Source: Burkholderiales bacterium (GTDB lineage Bacteria > Pseudomonadota > Gammaproteobacteria > Burkholderiales > WYBJ01). From it: DNA of 64,000 bases. The stretch covers positions 116,404 through 180,403 of the forward strand of contig JADLAC010000030.1 of assembly GCA_020848435.1 (NCBI GenBank), given 5' to 3'. Shown here piece after piece: positions 8,553 to 16,892 of this stretch (position 1 is its first letter; each line of letters begins with the position of its first letter). The position numbers and the translations under genes are program-made. The notes below the pieces were generated by a model. The model did no database searches. It was not told where the DNA came from and was given only the letters and a program-made list of their open reading frames with translations.

Positions 8553-9758
8553 ATGAGCGAGTCGACCGTTCAGCCGCTTGCCGGCGTCAAGGTGCTCGAG
8601 CTGGGCAACATGATCGCGGCACCCTTCTGTACCCGCATCCTGGCGGAGTTCGGCGCCGATGTTGTCAAGGTCGAAGACCCGCAAGGCGGCGATCAACTGC
8701 GGCAGTGGCGCAAGATGTACCAGGGCACGTCGCTATGGTGGCTCGCGCAGGCGCGCAACAAGCAGTCGGTCGCGATCGATATGCGCGCCGCCGAAGGTCA
8801 GGAGATCGTGCGCGCGCTCGCGCGCGGCTGCGACATCGTGGTGGAGAATTTTCGTCCCGGAACCCTGGAGCGCTGGGGCGTGGGCTGGGAGGCGCTGCGC
8901 GCCCTCAATCCGGGTCTCATCATGGTGCGGCTGTCGGGCTATGGCCAGAGCGGCCCGTACAAGGACCGTCCCGGCTTCGGCGTGATCGGCGAGGCCATGG
9001 GCGGGATGCGATACATCACCGGCTATGCGGATCGGCCGCCGGTTCGGATGGGCATATCGATCGGCGATTCGATCGCCGCGCTCTACGGAGCGATCGGCGC
9101 GCTGGTCGCCTTGCATCATCGCAAGGTGAACGGCGGCACCGGACAGATGATCGATCTCGCCCTGTACGAGGCCGTGTTCGGCGTGATGGAGAGCATGGTG
9201 CCGGAGTTCGACGTGCTCGGATACGTGCGCGAGCGCGCGGGCAATGCGCTCCCCGGCATCGTGCCGACCAACACCTATCCCACGCGCGACGGCAAGCACG
9301 TGATCATCGGCGCCAACGGCAATGCGATCTTCAAGCGCCTGATGCACGTCATCGGTCGCGCCGACCTCGCGGACGATCCGGGTCTGGGGCACAACGAGGG
9401 TCGCGTTGCCCGCTGCGAAGAGATAGACGGCGTAATCGGCGCCTGGACCGGCGCCCACGATCTCGAGCACGTGCTCGCGGTATTGGAGCAAGCTGCGGTG
9501 CCCTCGGGCAAGATCTACGACGTGCGTGACATCATGACCGATCCGCATTACGCGGCGCGCGGCATGATCGAGCAGTTCACGCTGCCCGACGGCCAGGGCG
9601 TGAAGCTGCCCGCCATCGTGCCGAAGCTTTCGGCCACGCCGGGGACAACGCGTTGGCTCGGACCCAAGCTGGGCGAGCATACCGACACGGTGTTGGCATC
9701 CCTGGGCTACGATCAAGAGCGGCGCGATCGATTGCGCGCCGCTGGCGTGATCGGGTGA
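8553..9758 (+). CDS. CaiB/BaiF family III CoA-transferase
   Basis: Cytoplasmic CoA-transferase of 401 aa that moves CoA between carboxylic acids. Family landmarks are LAGVKVLELGNMIAAPFCTRILAEFGADVVKVE at the N-terminus (abbreviated to its key residues GVKVLELGNMIAAP), NKQSVAIDMR, VENFRPGTLERWG, LSGYGQSGPY and QMIDLALYEAV with the likely catalytic Asp. The start at 8553 opens directly into the family's N-terminal strand; the longer open frame upstream is not coding-like. It stands alone, divergent from the Mrr-like gene, with no partner enzyme nearby to show its substrate; formyl-CoA, carnitine and succinyl-CoA type reactions are all possible. Confidence 0.9.
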   Translation: MSESTVQPLAGVKVLELGNMIAAPFCTRILAEFGADVVKVEDPQGGDQLRQWRKMYQGTSLWWLAQARNKQSVAIDMRAAEGQEIVRALARGCDIVVENFRPGTLERWGVGWEALRALNPGLIMVRLSGYGQSGPYKDRPGFGVIGEAMGGMRYITGYADRPPVRMGISIGDSIAALYGAIGALVALHHRKVNGGTGQMIDLALYEAVFGVMESMVPEFDVLGYVRERAGNALPGIVPTNTYPTRDGKHVIIGANGNAIFKRLMHVIGRADLADDPGLGHNEGRVARCEEIDGVIGAWTGAHDLEHVLAVLEQAAVPSGKIYDVRDIMTDPHYAARGMIEQFTLPDGQGVKLPAIVPKLSATPGTTRWLGPKLGEHTDTVLASLGYDQERRDRLRAAGVIG

Positions 9759-9880
9759 ACACGGCGCGCGCCGCCATGTGAGCAGCGCTCGTCTTGTCAT
9801 CTTGTTCTTCGACGTCGGAACCGGCATGGCCCCCTGGCGGCGGTTGCGCTAAGATGATTCGATGCCACCGGGAGACGGCA

Positions 9881-10330
9881 ATGCAGATACGCGACATTCT
9901 CGGCATGAAGGGCGGGGCGATCTTCAGCATCGCCCCCGACGGGCGCCTCGCCGACGCGGTGGCCATCATGGTGTCGAACGATATCGGCTCACTCGTGGTG
10001 ATGAAGGACGGCGCGATGGCCGGCATGTTGACCTTTCGGGAGGTCCTGAACGAGCTCAATGCGCGCAGCGGCAACCTCGGAGACGCGCGCGTTGCCGATG
10101 TCATGCTCGAGAACCCGATCACCGGCGCACCGTCGGATTCGGTCGACCGGCTGCGCGAGGTGATGATCGAAAACCATATTCGCTATCTGCCGGTCACCGA
10201 GAACGCGCAGCTACTGGGCGTGGTTTCGTTTCACGATGTCGCCAAGGCGGTCATCAAGCAGACCAATTTCGAGAACCGCCTGCTCAAGCGCTACATCAAG
10301 AACTGGCCCGAGGAAGAAGACAACGCTTAG
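9881..10330 (+). CDS. Stand-alone CBS-pair protein
   Basis: Protein of 149 aa consisting almost entirely of two CBS motifs (about 5-65 and 75-130: DGRLADAVAIMVSNDIGSLVV and ENPITGAPSDSVDRL...IRYLPVTE). CBS pairs bind adenine nucleotides and regulate partner proteins. The ATG at 9881 has GGAG 9 bases upstream. There is no catalytic domain and no clear operon partner; the MFS gene starts 138 bp downstream after a hairpin. Likely a ligand-responsive regulator of an enzyme or transporter encoded elsewhere. Confidence 0.85.
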   Translation: MQIRDILGMKGGAIFSIAPDGRLADAVAIMVSNDIGSLVVMKDGAMAGMLTFREVLNELNARSGNLGDARVADVMLENPITGAPSDSVDRLREVMIENHIRYLPVTENAQLLGVVSFHDVAKAVIKQTNFENRLLKRYIKNWPEEEDNA

Positions 10331-10353
10331 TGGGACACTGATGTCCGGTTGCT

Positions 10354-10374
10354 GCGAGGGTCGAAACCCCTCGC
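10354..10374 (+). terminator. Short hairpin between CBS and MFS genes
   Basis: GCGAGGG and CCCTCGC form a perfect 7-bp stem around a 7-nt loop, 24 bp after the CBS stop. The following run is only CTTT, so a Rho-independent terminator is possible but weak. Confidence 0.3.
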
Positions 10375-10467
10375 CTTTGATGCCGGCGGCGCGAAGGCGC
10401 ACGAGCGAGGCCGCCAGCCGAATCGAGCCCAGCCGTCGCGGCGCTGAGAGCGCGAAACAAGCGCGTC

Positions 10468-11775
10468 TTGTCCGACATGACCGAAGCGGACGGCCCCGAT
10501 AGCGTGCTCGCGCCAGGGGTGCGGGCGCGCGAGGCATGGGCCTGGGCCATGTTCGACTTCGCCAACTCGGGCTATACCACGGTCGTCATCACCGCGGTCT
10601 TCAACGCCTATTTCGTCGCCGTGGTCGCCGCCAATGCACCCTGGGCCACGCTTGCGTGGACGGGGGCGCTGGCGCTGTCCTACCTGCTCATCATGGTCAC
10701 CGCGCCGGCGATCGGCGCGTACGCGGATGCCTACGCTTGCAAGAAGCGCCTGCTTGCGATCAGCACGCTGGGGTGCGCCGGATTCACCGCCGCGCTTTCG
10801 GCCGCGGGTCCCGGCGATATCGCCCTCGCCGTCGTGCTCCTGGTCGCGAGCAACTATTTCTTCGGCAGCGGCGAGAATCTCATCGCCGCCTTCCTGCCGG
10901 AGATCGCCCGCGCCGACCATCTCGGCCGCGTGTCCGGATGGGGCTGGGGGCTCGGCTATCTCGGCGGCATGGCGACGCTCGGGCTGTGCCTCGCCTACGT
11001 GAGCGCGGCCCAGGCGCGCGGCGAGCCGGCATCGATGTTCGTGCCCGCGACGCTGTGGATCACCGCCGGCATGTTCCTGCTTGCCGCCGCGCCCACGTTC
11101 TTGCTCCTCGATGAACGCGCTACGCCGCAGCCGCATGGCGCCGGTGCTGTTGCCGAATCGTTTGCCCGATTGCGCCAAACGCTCGCCGAGGCGCGCCGCT
11201 TTCGCGATCTCGCCCGGTTCCTCGTGTGCATCGTGTGCTACCAGGCGGGTGTCCAGGCCGTGGTCGTCCTGGCCGCGATCTATGCCGAGCAAGTCATGCG
11301 CTTCACGACCGCGCAAACCATCACGCTCATCCTGGCCGTGAATGTCGCCGCGGCCCTCGGCGCTCTCGGCTTCGGCTACGCTCAGGATAGACTGGGGCAC
11401 AAGCGCGCGATTGCAGCGACGCTGGCGGGATGGATCGCGACCGTCGCGCTCGCGGCCGGTGCGCAGGCGCGGGCGACGTTCTGGGTCGCCGCTGCCGTTG
11501 CGGGACTGTGCCTGGGATCCAGCCAATCGGCGGGGCGTGCGCTGGTCGGCTACTTCAGCCCCAGCCGCAGGCACGCGGAATTCTTCGGGCTGTGGGGTTT
11601 GAGCGTCAAGCTCTCGGCCATCCTCGGTCCGCTCACCTATGGCGCGGTGGTTTGGATGAGCGATGGGCGGCACCGGTTGGCGTTCGCGTTGACCGGCGTG
11701 TACTTCGTGGTCGGCCTGGTGTTGCTCGCCCGCGTGGACGTCCAGCGCGGGCGCCGCGCGGCGCTCGCCGAATGA
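10468..11775 (+). CDS. MFS transporter of the UMF1 family
   Basis: Inner-membrane protein of about 435 aa with 11-12 hydrophobic segments. The N-terminus (WAMFDFANSGYTTVVITAVFNAYF) is the signature of the UMF1 family, a bacterial/fungal MFS branch whose substrates are mostly unknown (amino acids or peptides proposed for fungal Atg22 relatives). The called start is TTG at 10468; the ATG three codons later is an equal alternative. The C-terminal half carries the typical KLSAILGPLTYG block. No metabolic gene is next to it to suggest a substrate. Confidence 0.88.
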   Translation: MSDMTEADGPDSVLAPGVRAREAWAWAMFDFANSGYTTVVITAVFNAYFVAVVAANAPWATLAWTGALALSYLLIMVTAPAIGAYADAYACKKRLLAISTLGCAGFTAALSAAGPGDIALAVVLLVASNYFFGSGENLIAAFLPEIARADHLGRVSGWGWGLGYLGGMATLGLCLAYVSAAQARGEPASMFVPATLWITAGMFLLAAAPTFLLLDERATPQPHGAGAVAESFARLRQTLAEARRFRDLARFLVCIVCYQAGVQAVVVLAAIYAEQVMRFTTAQTITLILAVNVAAALGALGFGYAQDRLGHKRAIAATLAGWIATVALAAGAQARATFWVAAAVAGLCLGSSQSAGRALVGYFSPSRRHAEFFGLWGLSVKLSAILGPLTYGAVVWMSDGRHRLAFALTGVYFVVGLVLLARVDVQRGRRAALAE

Positions 11776-11965
11776 ACACGGCCGGCGCGAAATATCGCAG
11801 AATGCCATTCGACCGGCGCTCGCGCCACGCGAAGACAATTGCGAGGAGCTTTGCGCTCGCAACTTGCTTGCGGGAGCGCCGCGGCGATATTCGCGGACCG
11901 GCGCCGCATGGGGCGCGATAGGCGAGGGGCGTCCGCCGGGACAAGCTCGATGGAGGAAGCGAGAG

Positions 11966-13513
11966 TTGCTGAACTGGTTCACCACCGCCAGAGTGGATCA
12001 TCCGCTGGCCGATGCCAAGCAAAGCCGGCGTGTCATCGAGGACTTGCCCAAGGAGGCGAACAAGGCGCTCGCCGAAGTGTTGTTCTGGCTCGACTCGGTG
12101 CACGCCACCGAAGGCTTCCGCGTCGACCGCCGCTTGCAGTTGTACGACGAGCTCGAGCAGGCGGCCAAGCCCCACGTGCGCAAGCTCGGCCAGGATTATC
12201 TGCAACTGCGCCAGCAGAAGTTCCAGGAGCATCGGGTATGGAGCGCGCTCTCCGAGCACTGGCGCTTGATCGCCACGGGCTATGTCCAATGCATCGAAGG
12301 CTTCCAGGCGGATGCACCCGGCGCGGGGACGATACGCGCCCGCCTGCCCCAAGTCGTGGGCCGAGCGCTGCTCGCGCTCGGCATGCAGCTCAAGTGGCTG
12401 CTGCTGCGCTACGGGCCGATCGACGGCGCGCTGTGGGCAGACATCGGGCGCGTGTACGCGTTTGCCGAGGTCAAGGGATTCGCCGACAGCAACGTGCGAC
12501 TGTACGATGATGCAGTGGCTTCGAGCCCGCGCAAGGCGCTGGCGCGCATCCTGATGCTGGCGGTCGCCTCGGCCGAGAGCCTGCTGCCCGATCAGATCGA
12601 GCTCGCCGAGCGCACCGTCGCCCTGTTCGGCGGGCGCTACGTGCTGGATCACGCGGCGTCGGCCGCGAGCACCCACGCCTTCGATCTCGCGATGCGCAAG
12701 CCGCCGGCGCGCCTCGCCGGCAAGAGCATCGAAGGCGGGGTGTCGGTACGCTACCTCGGCGCCGGCACGGCGTACGACGAGCTGAACCGGCTGCTCGGCA
12801 TCCTGCTTGCCGAGGGGGCGTTGCCGAGCGAGGTGAATCTCGGCGCGGCCTATGAGCCCGCGGCGATCGAGGCCGTCTGGCGGCACTTGCTTCAGTATTG
12901 GGCGATTCAGCCGACCGAGCGCGGCTCGGCACGGCATGCGGCGAACGTTCGCCTCACCGTGGTGCCGGGGTTTCAAGGGCTCACGCGTGCCTTGTCGGCC
13001 TTGCCCGGAGATTCACTCGATTTCAGCGCCGACACCGATGCGGCGCTGGAATCCTGGGTGGCGGAAGATGCGAGCGACGCAGGCTACGGCGCGCGCGTGC
13101 CTGCCAGCCGCAGCGATTGGGTGCGGGTCGGCGCCCTGGTGGGCGTGAAGGTCGAAGGCGAGAAACACTGGGGCGCGGGGGTCGTCCGGCGCATGCTGCG
13201 AGACGGCGAACAGAACCGGCACGTAGGCATTCGCCTGCTCGGCCGGGTCGTCGTCGCCGTGCGGCTCGCACCGACCGGCACGACATCGGCATTCAACGCC
13301 GTTCGCGACAATGACCCCGGGATACTGCTCACGCCGCGGCCCGATGCCGATCGCGGCGTGAGCCTCATGCTCGCTCCAGGCTGCTATAGCCGCGGGCAGG
13401 CGGTCGAGATGCGGGTTCACGGCCAGGCATTTCTGCTCGAGCCCGTGAAACTGCTGGAAAGCAACGACGAATTCGACAGCGCGCGCTTCGTGCTCGTGCG
13501 GCGGATCGCTTGA
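11966..13513 (+). CDS. PilZ-like protein of unknown function
   Basis: A 515-aa soluble protein that I do not recognise by name. The first 310 residues are mostly helical without membrane segments. Near residues 316-370 it has RGSAR and then DASDAG, which match the RxxxR and D/NxSxxG pattern of c-di-GMP-binding PilZ domains, followed by a beta-rich segment (VRVGALVGVKVEG...GAGVVRRMLRDG...VGIRLLGR) typical of a PilZ barrel. The spacing between the two motifs is longer than usual. I place the start at TTG 11966 because GGAGGAAG lies just upstream; the longer ATG frame begins in low-quality sequence. Gene neighbours give no further clue. Confidence 0.72.
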   Translation: MLNWFTTARVDHPLADAKQSRRVIEDLPKEANKALAEVLFWLDSVHATEGFRVDRRLQLYDELEQAAKPHVRKLGQDYLQLRQQKFQEHRVWSALSEHWRLIATGYVQCIEGFQADAPGAGTIRARLPQVVGRALLALGMQLKWLLLRYGPIDGALWADIGRVYAFAEVKGFADSNVRLYDDAVASSPRKALARILMLAVASAESLLPDQIELAERTVALFGGRYVLDHAASAASTHAFDLAMRKPPARLAGKSIEGGVSVRYLGAGTAYDELNRLLGILLAEGALPSEVNLGAAYEPAAIEAVWRHLLQYWAIQPTERGSARHAANVRLTVVPGFQGLTRALSALPGDSLDFSADTDAALESWVAEDASDAGYGARVPASRSDWVRVGALVGVKVEGEKHWGAGVVRRMLRDGEQNRHVGIRLLGRVVVAVRLAPTGTTSAFNAVRDNDPGILLTPRPDADRGVSLMLAPGCYSRGQAVEMRVHGQAFLLEPVKLLESNDEFDSARFVLVRRIA

Positions 13514-13516
13514 CCG

Positions 13517-14191
13517 TCAGCTTCGGGCCAGCACGCGGCCCAGCCACTGGCTGATGTCGGCGATCTCCTGCATGCAGACCGAATGCTCCATCGCGTAGTC
13601 GCGCCACTCGACCGCATAGCCGAGCGCGCGCAGCCGTTGCACCGAGCGTTGCGCAAGCTGGATCGCGATGACGCCATCGTGCCGGCCGTGGGCCATGAAG
13701 ATGGGCGTCGCGGCGTTTTCCATCGCGCGCTCCGACGCGAGGCTATCGGCGAGCGGCAAGTAGGTGGACAGGGCCATCACGCCGGCGAGCCGCGCCGGGT
13801 GCCGCAGTCCGGTCTGCAAGGCGATCGCGCCGCCCTGCGAGAAACCCGCGAGCAGCGTGCGCTGCGGCGCGATGCCGCGCTCGCGCTCGCGCTCGAGCAG
13901 GCGCTCGATAGCCAGTTGGGACGAACGAATGCCGGCGTCGTCGGCGCGCTTGTCGACGCCGTCGAAGTGCACGTCGTACCACGCGCGCATGACATAGCCG
14001 TTGTTGATGCTCACCGGCATCATCGGCGCATGCGGAAAGACGAAGCGAACAGCGGCGCCTGGCGGCAGCTCCAGCTCGTCGATGACGGGCACGAAGTCGT
14101 TGCCGTCGGCACCCAGGCCGTGCAGCCAGATGATGGCAGCATCGGGCTGCTCGCCGGTCGAGATCTCGATGGTCTCCAGCATCGCGCTCAT
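13517..14191 (-). CDS. Carboxylesterase / phospholipase (YpfH-EstB type)
   Basis: Alpha/beta hydrolase of 224 aa. The early motif WLHGLGADGNDF, the nucleophile elbow AGFSQGG, the acid in HGRHDGVI and the late His of EHSVCMQEI make up the expected catalytic triad. Length matches small cytoplasmic carboxylesterases that act on acylated small molecules or proteins. The ATG at 14191 overlaps the mog stop by ATGA, which favours this start over the longer frame and indicates translational coupling to mog; no biochemical link between the two is known to me. Confidence 0.88.
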   Translation of the reverse strand: MSAMLETIEISTGEQPDAAIIWLHGLGADGNDFVPVIDELELPPGAAVRFVFPHAPMMPVSINNGYVMRAWYDVHFDGVDKRADDAGIRSSQLAIERLLERERERGIAPQRTLLAGFSQGGAIALQTGLRHPARLAGVMALSTYLPLADSLASERAMENAATPIFMAHGRHDGVIAIQLAQRSVQRLRALGYAVEWRDYAMEHSVCMQEIADISQWLGRVLARS

Positions 14192-14796
14192 GTCGCGCCT
14201 GTCGGTTGTGGCCGGATCGCGGCCTTGGGCCGGAAAGCCTTGCACACCTCGTCGCGGGTTTCGATGTAGGGACCGCCGATCAGATCGACGCAGTAAGGCA
14301 CGGCGGCGAAGACGCCCGGCACGAGCTGCTCCCCCTGCGGACCCTTCAGGCCCTCCAGGGTTTCGCGGATCGATTTCGGCTGGCCCGGCAGGTTGATGAC
14401 GAGGCAGCCCTTGCGGATCACTGCCACTTGCCGCGACAGGATGGCGGTGGGCACGAAGCGCAGGCTGATCTGGCGCATCTGCTCGCCGAAGCCGGGCATG
14501 ACGCGGTCCGCCACCGCCAGGGTCGCTTCCGGCGTGACGTCGCGCGCGGCCGGGCCGGTGCCGCCCGTGGTCAGAACCAGGTGACAGCGTTCGGCGTCGA
14601 CCAGCTCGCGCAGCGTGGCTTCGATCAGCGCTTGCTCATCGGGGATCAGCCGCGTGACTGTTCGCCAGGGAGTGCGCAGCGCCGCCTTGAACCACTCCTG
14701 CAGTGCGGGTATGCCCTGGTCGGCATAGACGCCCTGGGAGGCGCGGTCGCTGATCGAGACGAGCCCGATACGCAGCAGCTCGGAGGATTCGTTCAT
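14188..14796 (-). CDS. mog: Molybdopterin adenylyltransferase
   Basis: MogA/MoaB-family enzyme of 202 aa that adenylates molybdopterin before molybdate insertion. The conserved LTTGGTGPAARDVTPEAT substrate-binding loop, the PGFGEQMR motif and the INLPGQPKSI segment are all present. The start at 14796 gives a standard N-terminus (LLRIGLVSISDRASQG); the longer open frame is not coding-like. It is translationally coupled to the carboxylesterase and implies molybdoenzymes elsewhere in the genome. Confidence 0.9.
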   Translation of the reverse strand: MNESSELLRIGLVSISDRASQGVYADQGIPALQEWFKAALRTPWRTVTRLIPDEQALIEATLRELVDAERCHLVLTTGGTGPAARDVTPEATLAVADRVMPGFGEQMRQISLRFVPTAILSRQVAVIRKGCLVINLPGQPKSIRETLEGLKGPQGEQLVPGVFAAVPYCVDLIGGPYIETRDEVCKAFRPKAAIRPQPTGAT

Positions 14797-14881
14797 GGTC
14801 GAAGTATAGCCGGGGTCGGCTGCGGTTGCGCTCGATGCTTGCGCGATTTGCGCCCTGCGAGTCAAGTCGCGAAGCCGGTGA

Positions 14882-14898
14882 CGGACCACGTTTTCCCG
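14882..14898. repeat. Dispersed GGACCACG-type motif
   Basis: In the gap between mog and yjgA the string GGACCACGTTTTCCCG occurs from base 14884. A near copy, GGACCACGTCTTCCCG, lies at 50216. The reverse complement of its first bases resembles the TGGTCCG motif found at 18072-18167 and 23881. Probably a small dispersed intergenic repeat. Confidence 0.4.
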
Positions 14899-14920
14899 TC
14901 GGAAAAGCACGCCGTGCGCG

Positions 14921-15415
14921 TCAGGTTTCGGGCGCCGAGTGCAGGATGGCGCGCAGCGTCCGGAACAGCTCCCGCGACGCTTTCGGCGGCAGGCCACGGG
15001 CCTGTTCGTTGCGCGCATTGCGCACCAGGGTGCGCAGCCGCTGCACATCCAGCGCAGGCGTCGTTTGGGCGAGCTCGGTCAGCGCGGCGTCGCCGGCGAG
15101 CAGGCGCTCGCGCCAGCGCTCCAGCTCGTGCTGGCGGCTCGCGTCGCGCTGGCGTTCTTGCCGGATGCGCGCGATGTGCTCGGCGATCGCGCCGGCATCC
15201 GCCTCGCGCATCAAGCGGCCGATGTACTGCATTTGCCGCCGGCGCGCCTCGAACGACGATATTCGCCTGGCCTCGACGATGGCGTCGGCCAATGCCTCGG
15301 GCAAGTGGAGACCGGAAAGCTGTGCATTCGTGAGCTCGACCAAGGCTTCACCCAGGGCCTGCAATGCGTGCATTTCCTGCTTGCGGCGCGTCTTGCTGAC
15401 AGGCAAATCGCTCAC
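14921..15415 (-). CDS. yjgA: Ribosome biogenesis factor YjgA/DarP (DUF615)
   Basis: Helical protein of 164 aa matching the YjgA/DarP family, which acts in late assembly of the 50S subunit. Typical features are the basic N-terminus (SKTRRKQEMHALQALGEALVELT) and the repeating acidic-basic helices with ARRRQMQYIGRLMRE. As in many proteobacteria, including E. coli, it is divergent from pmbA. I see no sign of a frameshift or truncation. Confidence 0.93.
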   Translation of the reverse strand: MSDLPVSKTRRKQEMHALQALGEALVELTNAQLSGLHLPEALADAIVEARRISSFEARRRQMQYIGRLMREADAGAIAEHIARIRQERQRDASRQHELERWRERLLAGDAALTELAQTTPALDVQRLRTLVRNARNEQARGLPPKASRELFRTLRAILHSAPET

Positions 15416-15447
15416 GGCGATACGGCGGGCGGGTGCGGTCTAACTGT

Positions 15448-15454
15448 TATCATA
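15448..15454. promoter_or_regulatory. Overlapping divergent -10 elements for yjgA and pmbA
   Basis: TATCAT (plus strand, 15448-15453) and TATGAT (minus strand, 15454-15449) overlap in the 69-bp divergent gap and lie about 32 bp from each start codon, so the two promoters may compete. No good -35 element was found for either. Confidence 0.35.
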
Positions 15455-15484
15455 GCCGCTTTGCGTCCGCGCTGAGCCAAACCG

Positions 15485-16825
15485 ATGTCGGATTCGCGCT
15501 TCAGCTTCACGCCCGATCGCTTCCGCGAGATCACGACGGATGTGCTGGCGCAGGCGCGTGCACGCGGCGCCAGCGCGGCCGAAACCGAGGTGTCCGAGAG
15601 CATCGGCCAGAGCGTGACCGTGCGCCAGGGTGAGGTCGAGACCATCGAGTACACGCGCGACAAGGGGCTTGCGATCACGGTGTACATCGGCCAGCAGCGC
15701 GGACATGCCAGCACCTCGGACCTGTCGGCGCAAGCCGTGAGCGATACCGTCGACAAGGCGCTTACGATAGCCCGCTTCACCGCTGCCGACGATTGCGCCG
15801 GCCTGGCCGACGAAGACCTGCTCGCACGCGACTTCCCCGATCTGGATTTGTACCGCCCGTGGGGCCTCGGGGTCGACCAATCGATCGCGCTCGCGAAGGC
15901 CTGCGAAGCGGCCGCCTTTGCCGTCGACAAGCGCATCACCAACTCCGAGGGTGCCTCGGTGGGCACCCACGATGCCCATTTCATCTATGCCAATTCGGCC
16001 GGGTTCATGGCCGGTTATCCCAGCTCCCGCCATCATGTTTCGTGTGCCGTCATCGCCGGCAAGGACGACGCGATGCAGCGCGACGACTGGTATACCTCGG
16101 GGCGCGATCCGGATGCCCTGGAGCGCGCCGAAACCGTCGGTGCGATCGCCGGGCGGCGCGCGTTGCGCCGCCTGGGTGCGCGCAAGATCGATACCACGCA
16201 AGCGCCGGTGCTATTCGAGGCGCCGCTCGCGACGGGGCTGCTCGGCCACTTCGTTTCGGCCGCGAGCGGCGGCAATCTATATCGCAAGGCCTCGTTTCTG
16301 CTCGACGCATTGGGCAAGCGGATATTCGCGCCCGACGTCACCATCGCCGAGCAGCCGCGGCTGCCGCGCGGGCTCGCCAGCAGTGCTTTCGACGAGGAGG
16401 GGGTCGCCACCGTGACGCGCAACGTGGTCGACGCGGGCGTGTTGCAGGGCTATTTCCTGGGGAGCTACTCAGGCCGCAAGCTCGGCCTGCGCTCGACCGG
16501 CAACGCCGGTGGCAATCACAACTTGCTGCTCGAGCCCGGCGCCGTGGACTTCGAGGGGTTGCTGCGGCAGATGGGTCGCGGTCTCCTGGTCACCGAATTG
16601 CTCGGCATGGGCGTCAATACCGTGACAGGCGATTATTCGCGCGGCGCGGCCGGCTTCTGGGTCGAGAACGGCGCGATCGCCTTTCCGGTGCAGGAAGTGA
16701 CCATCGCGTCCAATCTCAAGGACATGTTTCTCGGCATCGCCGGCATCGGCAACGACGTGGTCGTGCGCGGCTCGCGGGCGAGCGGTTCGGTGCTGATCGC
16801 GCAGATGACGATCGCGGGCGAGTGA
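15485..16825 (+). CDS. pmbA: Metalloprotease subunit PmbA/TldE
   Basis: TldE-type partner of TldD, 446 aa; the heterodimer is a zinc protease that trims modified peptides such as microcins and degrades unfolded peptide substrates. Recognisable regions are SESIGQSVTVRQGEVETIE, GIAGIGNDVV and the C-terminal NLKDMFLGI block. The ATG at 15485 lies 69 bp from yjgA. PmbA lacks the catalytic His of TldD, as expected. No modified-peptide gene cluster is visible nearby, so a general role is more likely than a dedicated one. Confidence 0.93.
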   Translation: MSDSRFSFTPDRFREITTDVLAQARARGASAAETEVSESIGQSVTVRQGEVETIEYTRDKGLAITVYIGQQRGHASTSDLSAQAVSDTVDKALTIARFTAADDCAGLADEDLLARDFPDLDLYRPWGLGVDQSIALAKACEAAAFAVDKRITNSEGASVGTHDAHFIYANSAGFMAGYPSSRHHVSCAVIAGKDDAMQRDDWYTSGRDPDALERAETVGAIAGRRALRRLGARKIDTTQAPVLFEAPLATGLLGHFVSAASGGNLYRKASFLLDALGKRIFAPDVTIAEQPRLPRGLASSAFDEEGVATVTRNVVDAGVLQGYFLGSYSGRKLGLRSTGNAGGNHNLLLEPGAVDFEGLLRQMGRGLLVTELLGMGVNTVTGDYSRGAAGFWVENGAIAFPVQEVTIASNLKDMFLGIAGIGNDVVVRGSRASGSVLIAQMTIAGE

Positions 16826-16892
16826 GGTCGGCGGCCGCGGTCGGGGCTCGACGCCGGCGGCGGCCGCAGGGTGTTCGTCAAGGGGGAGCAAG

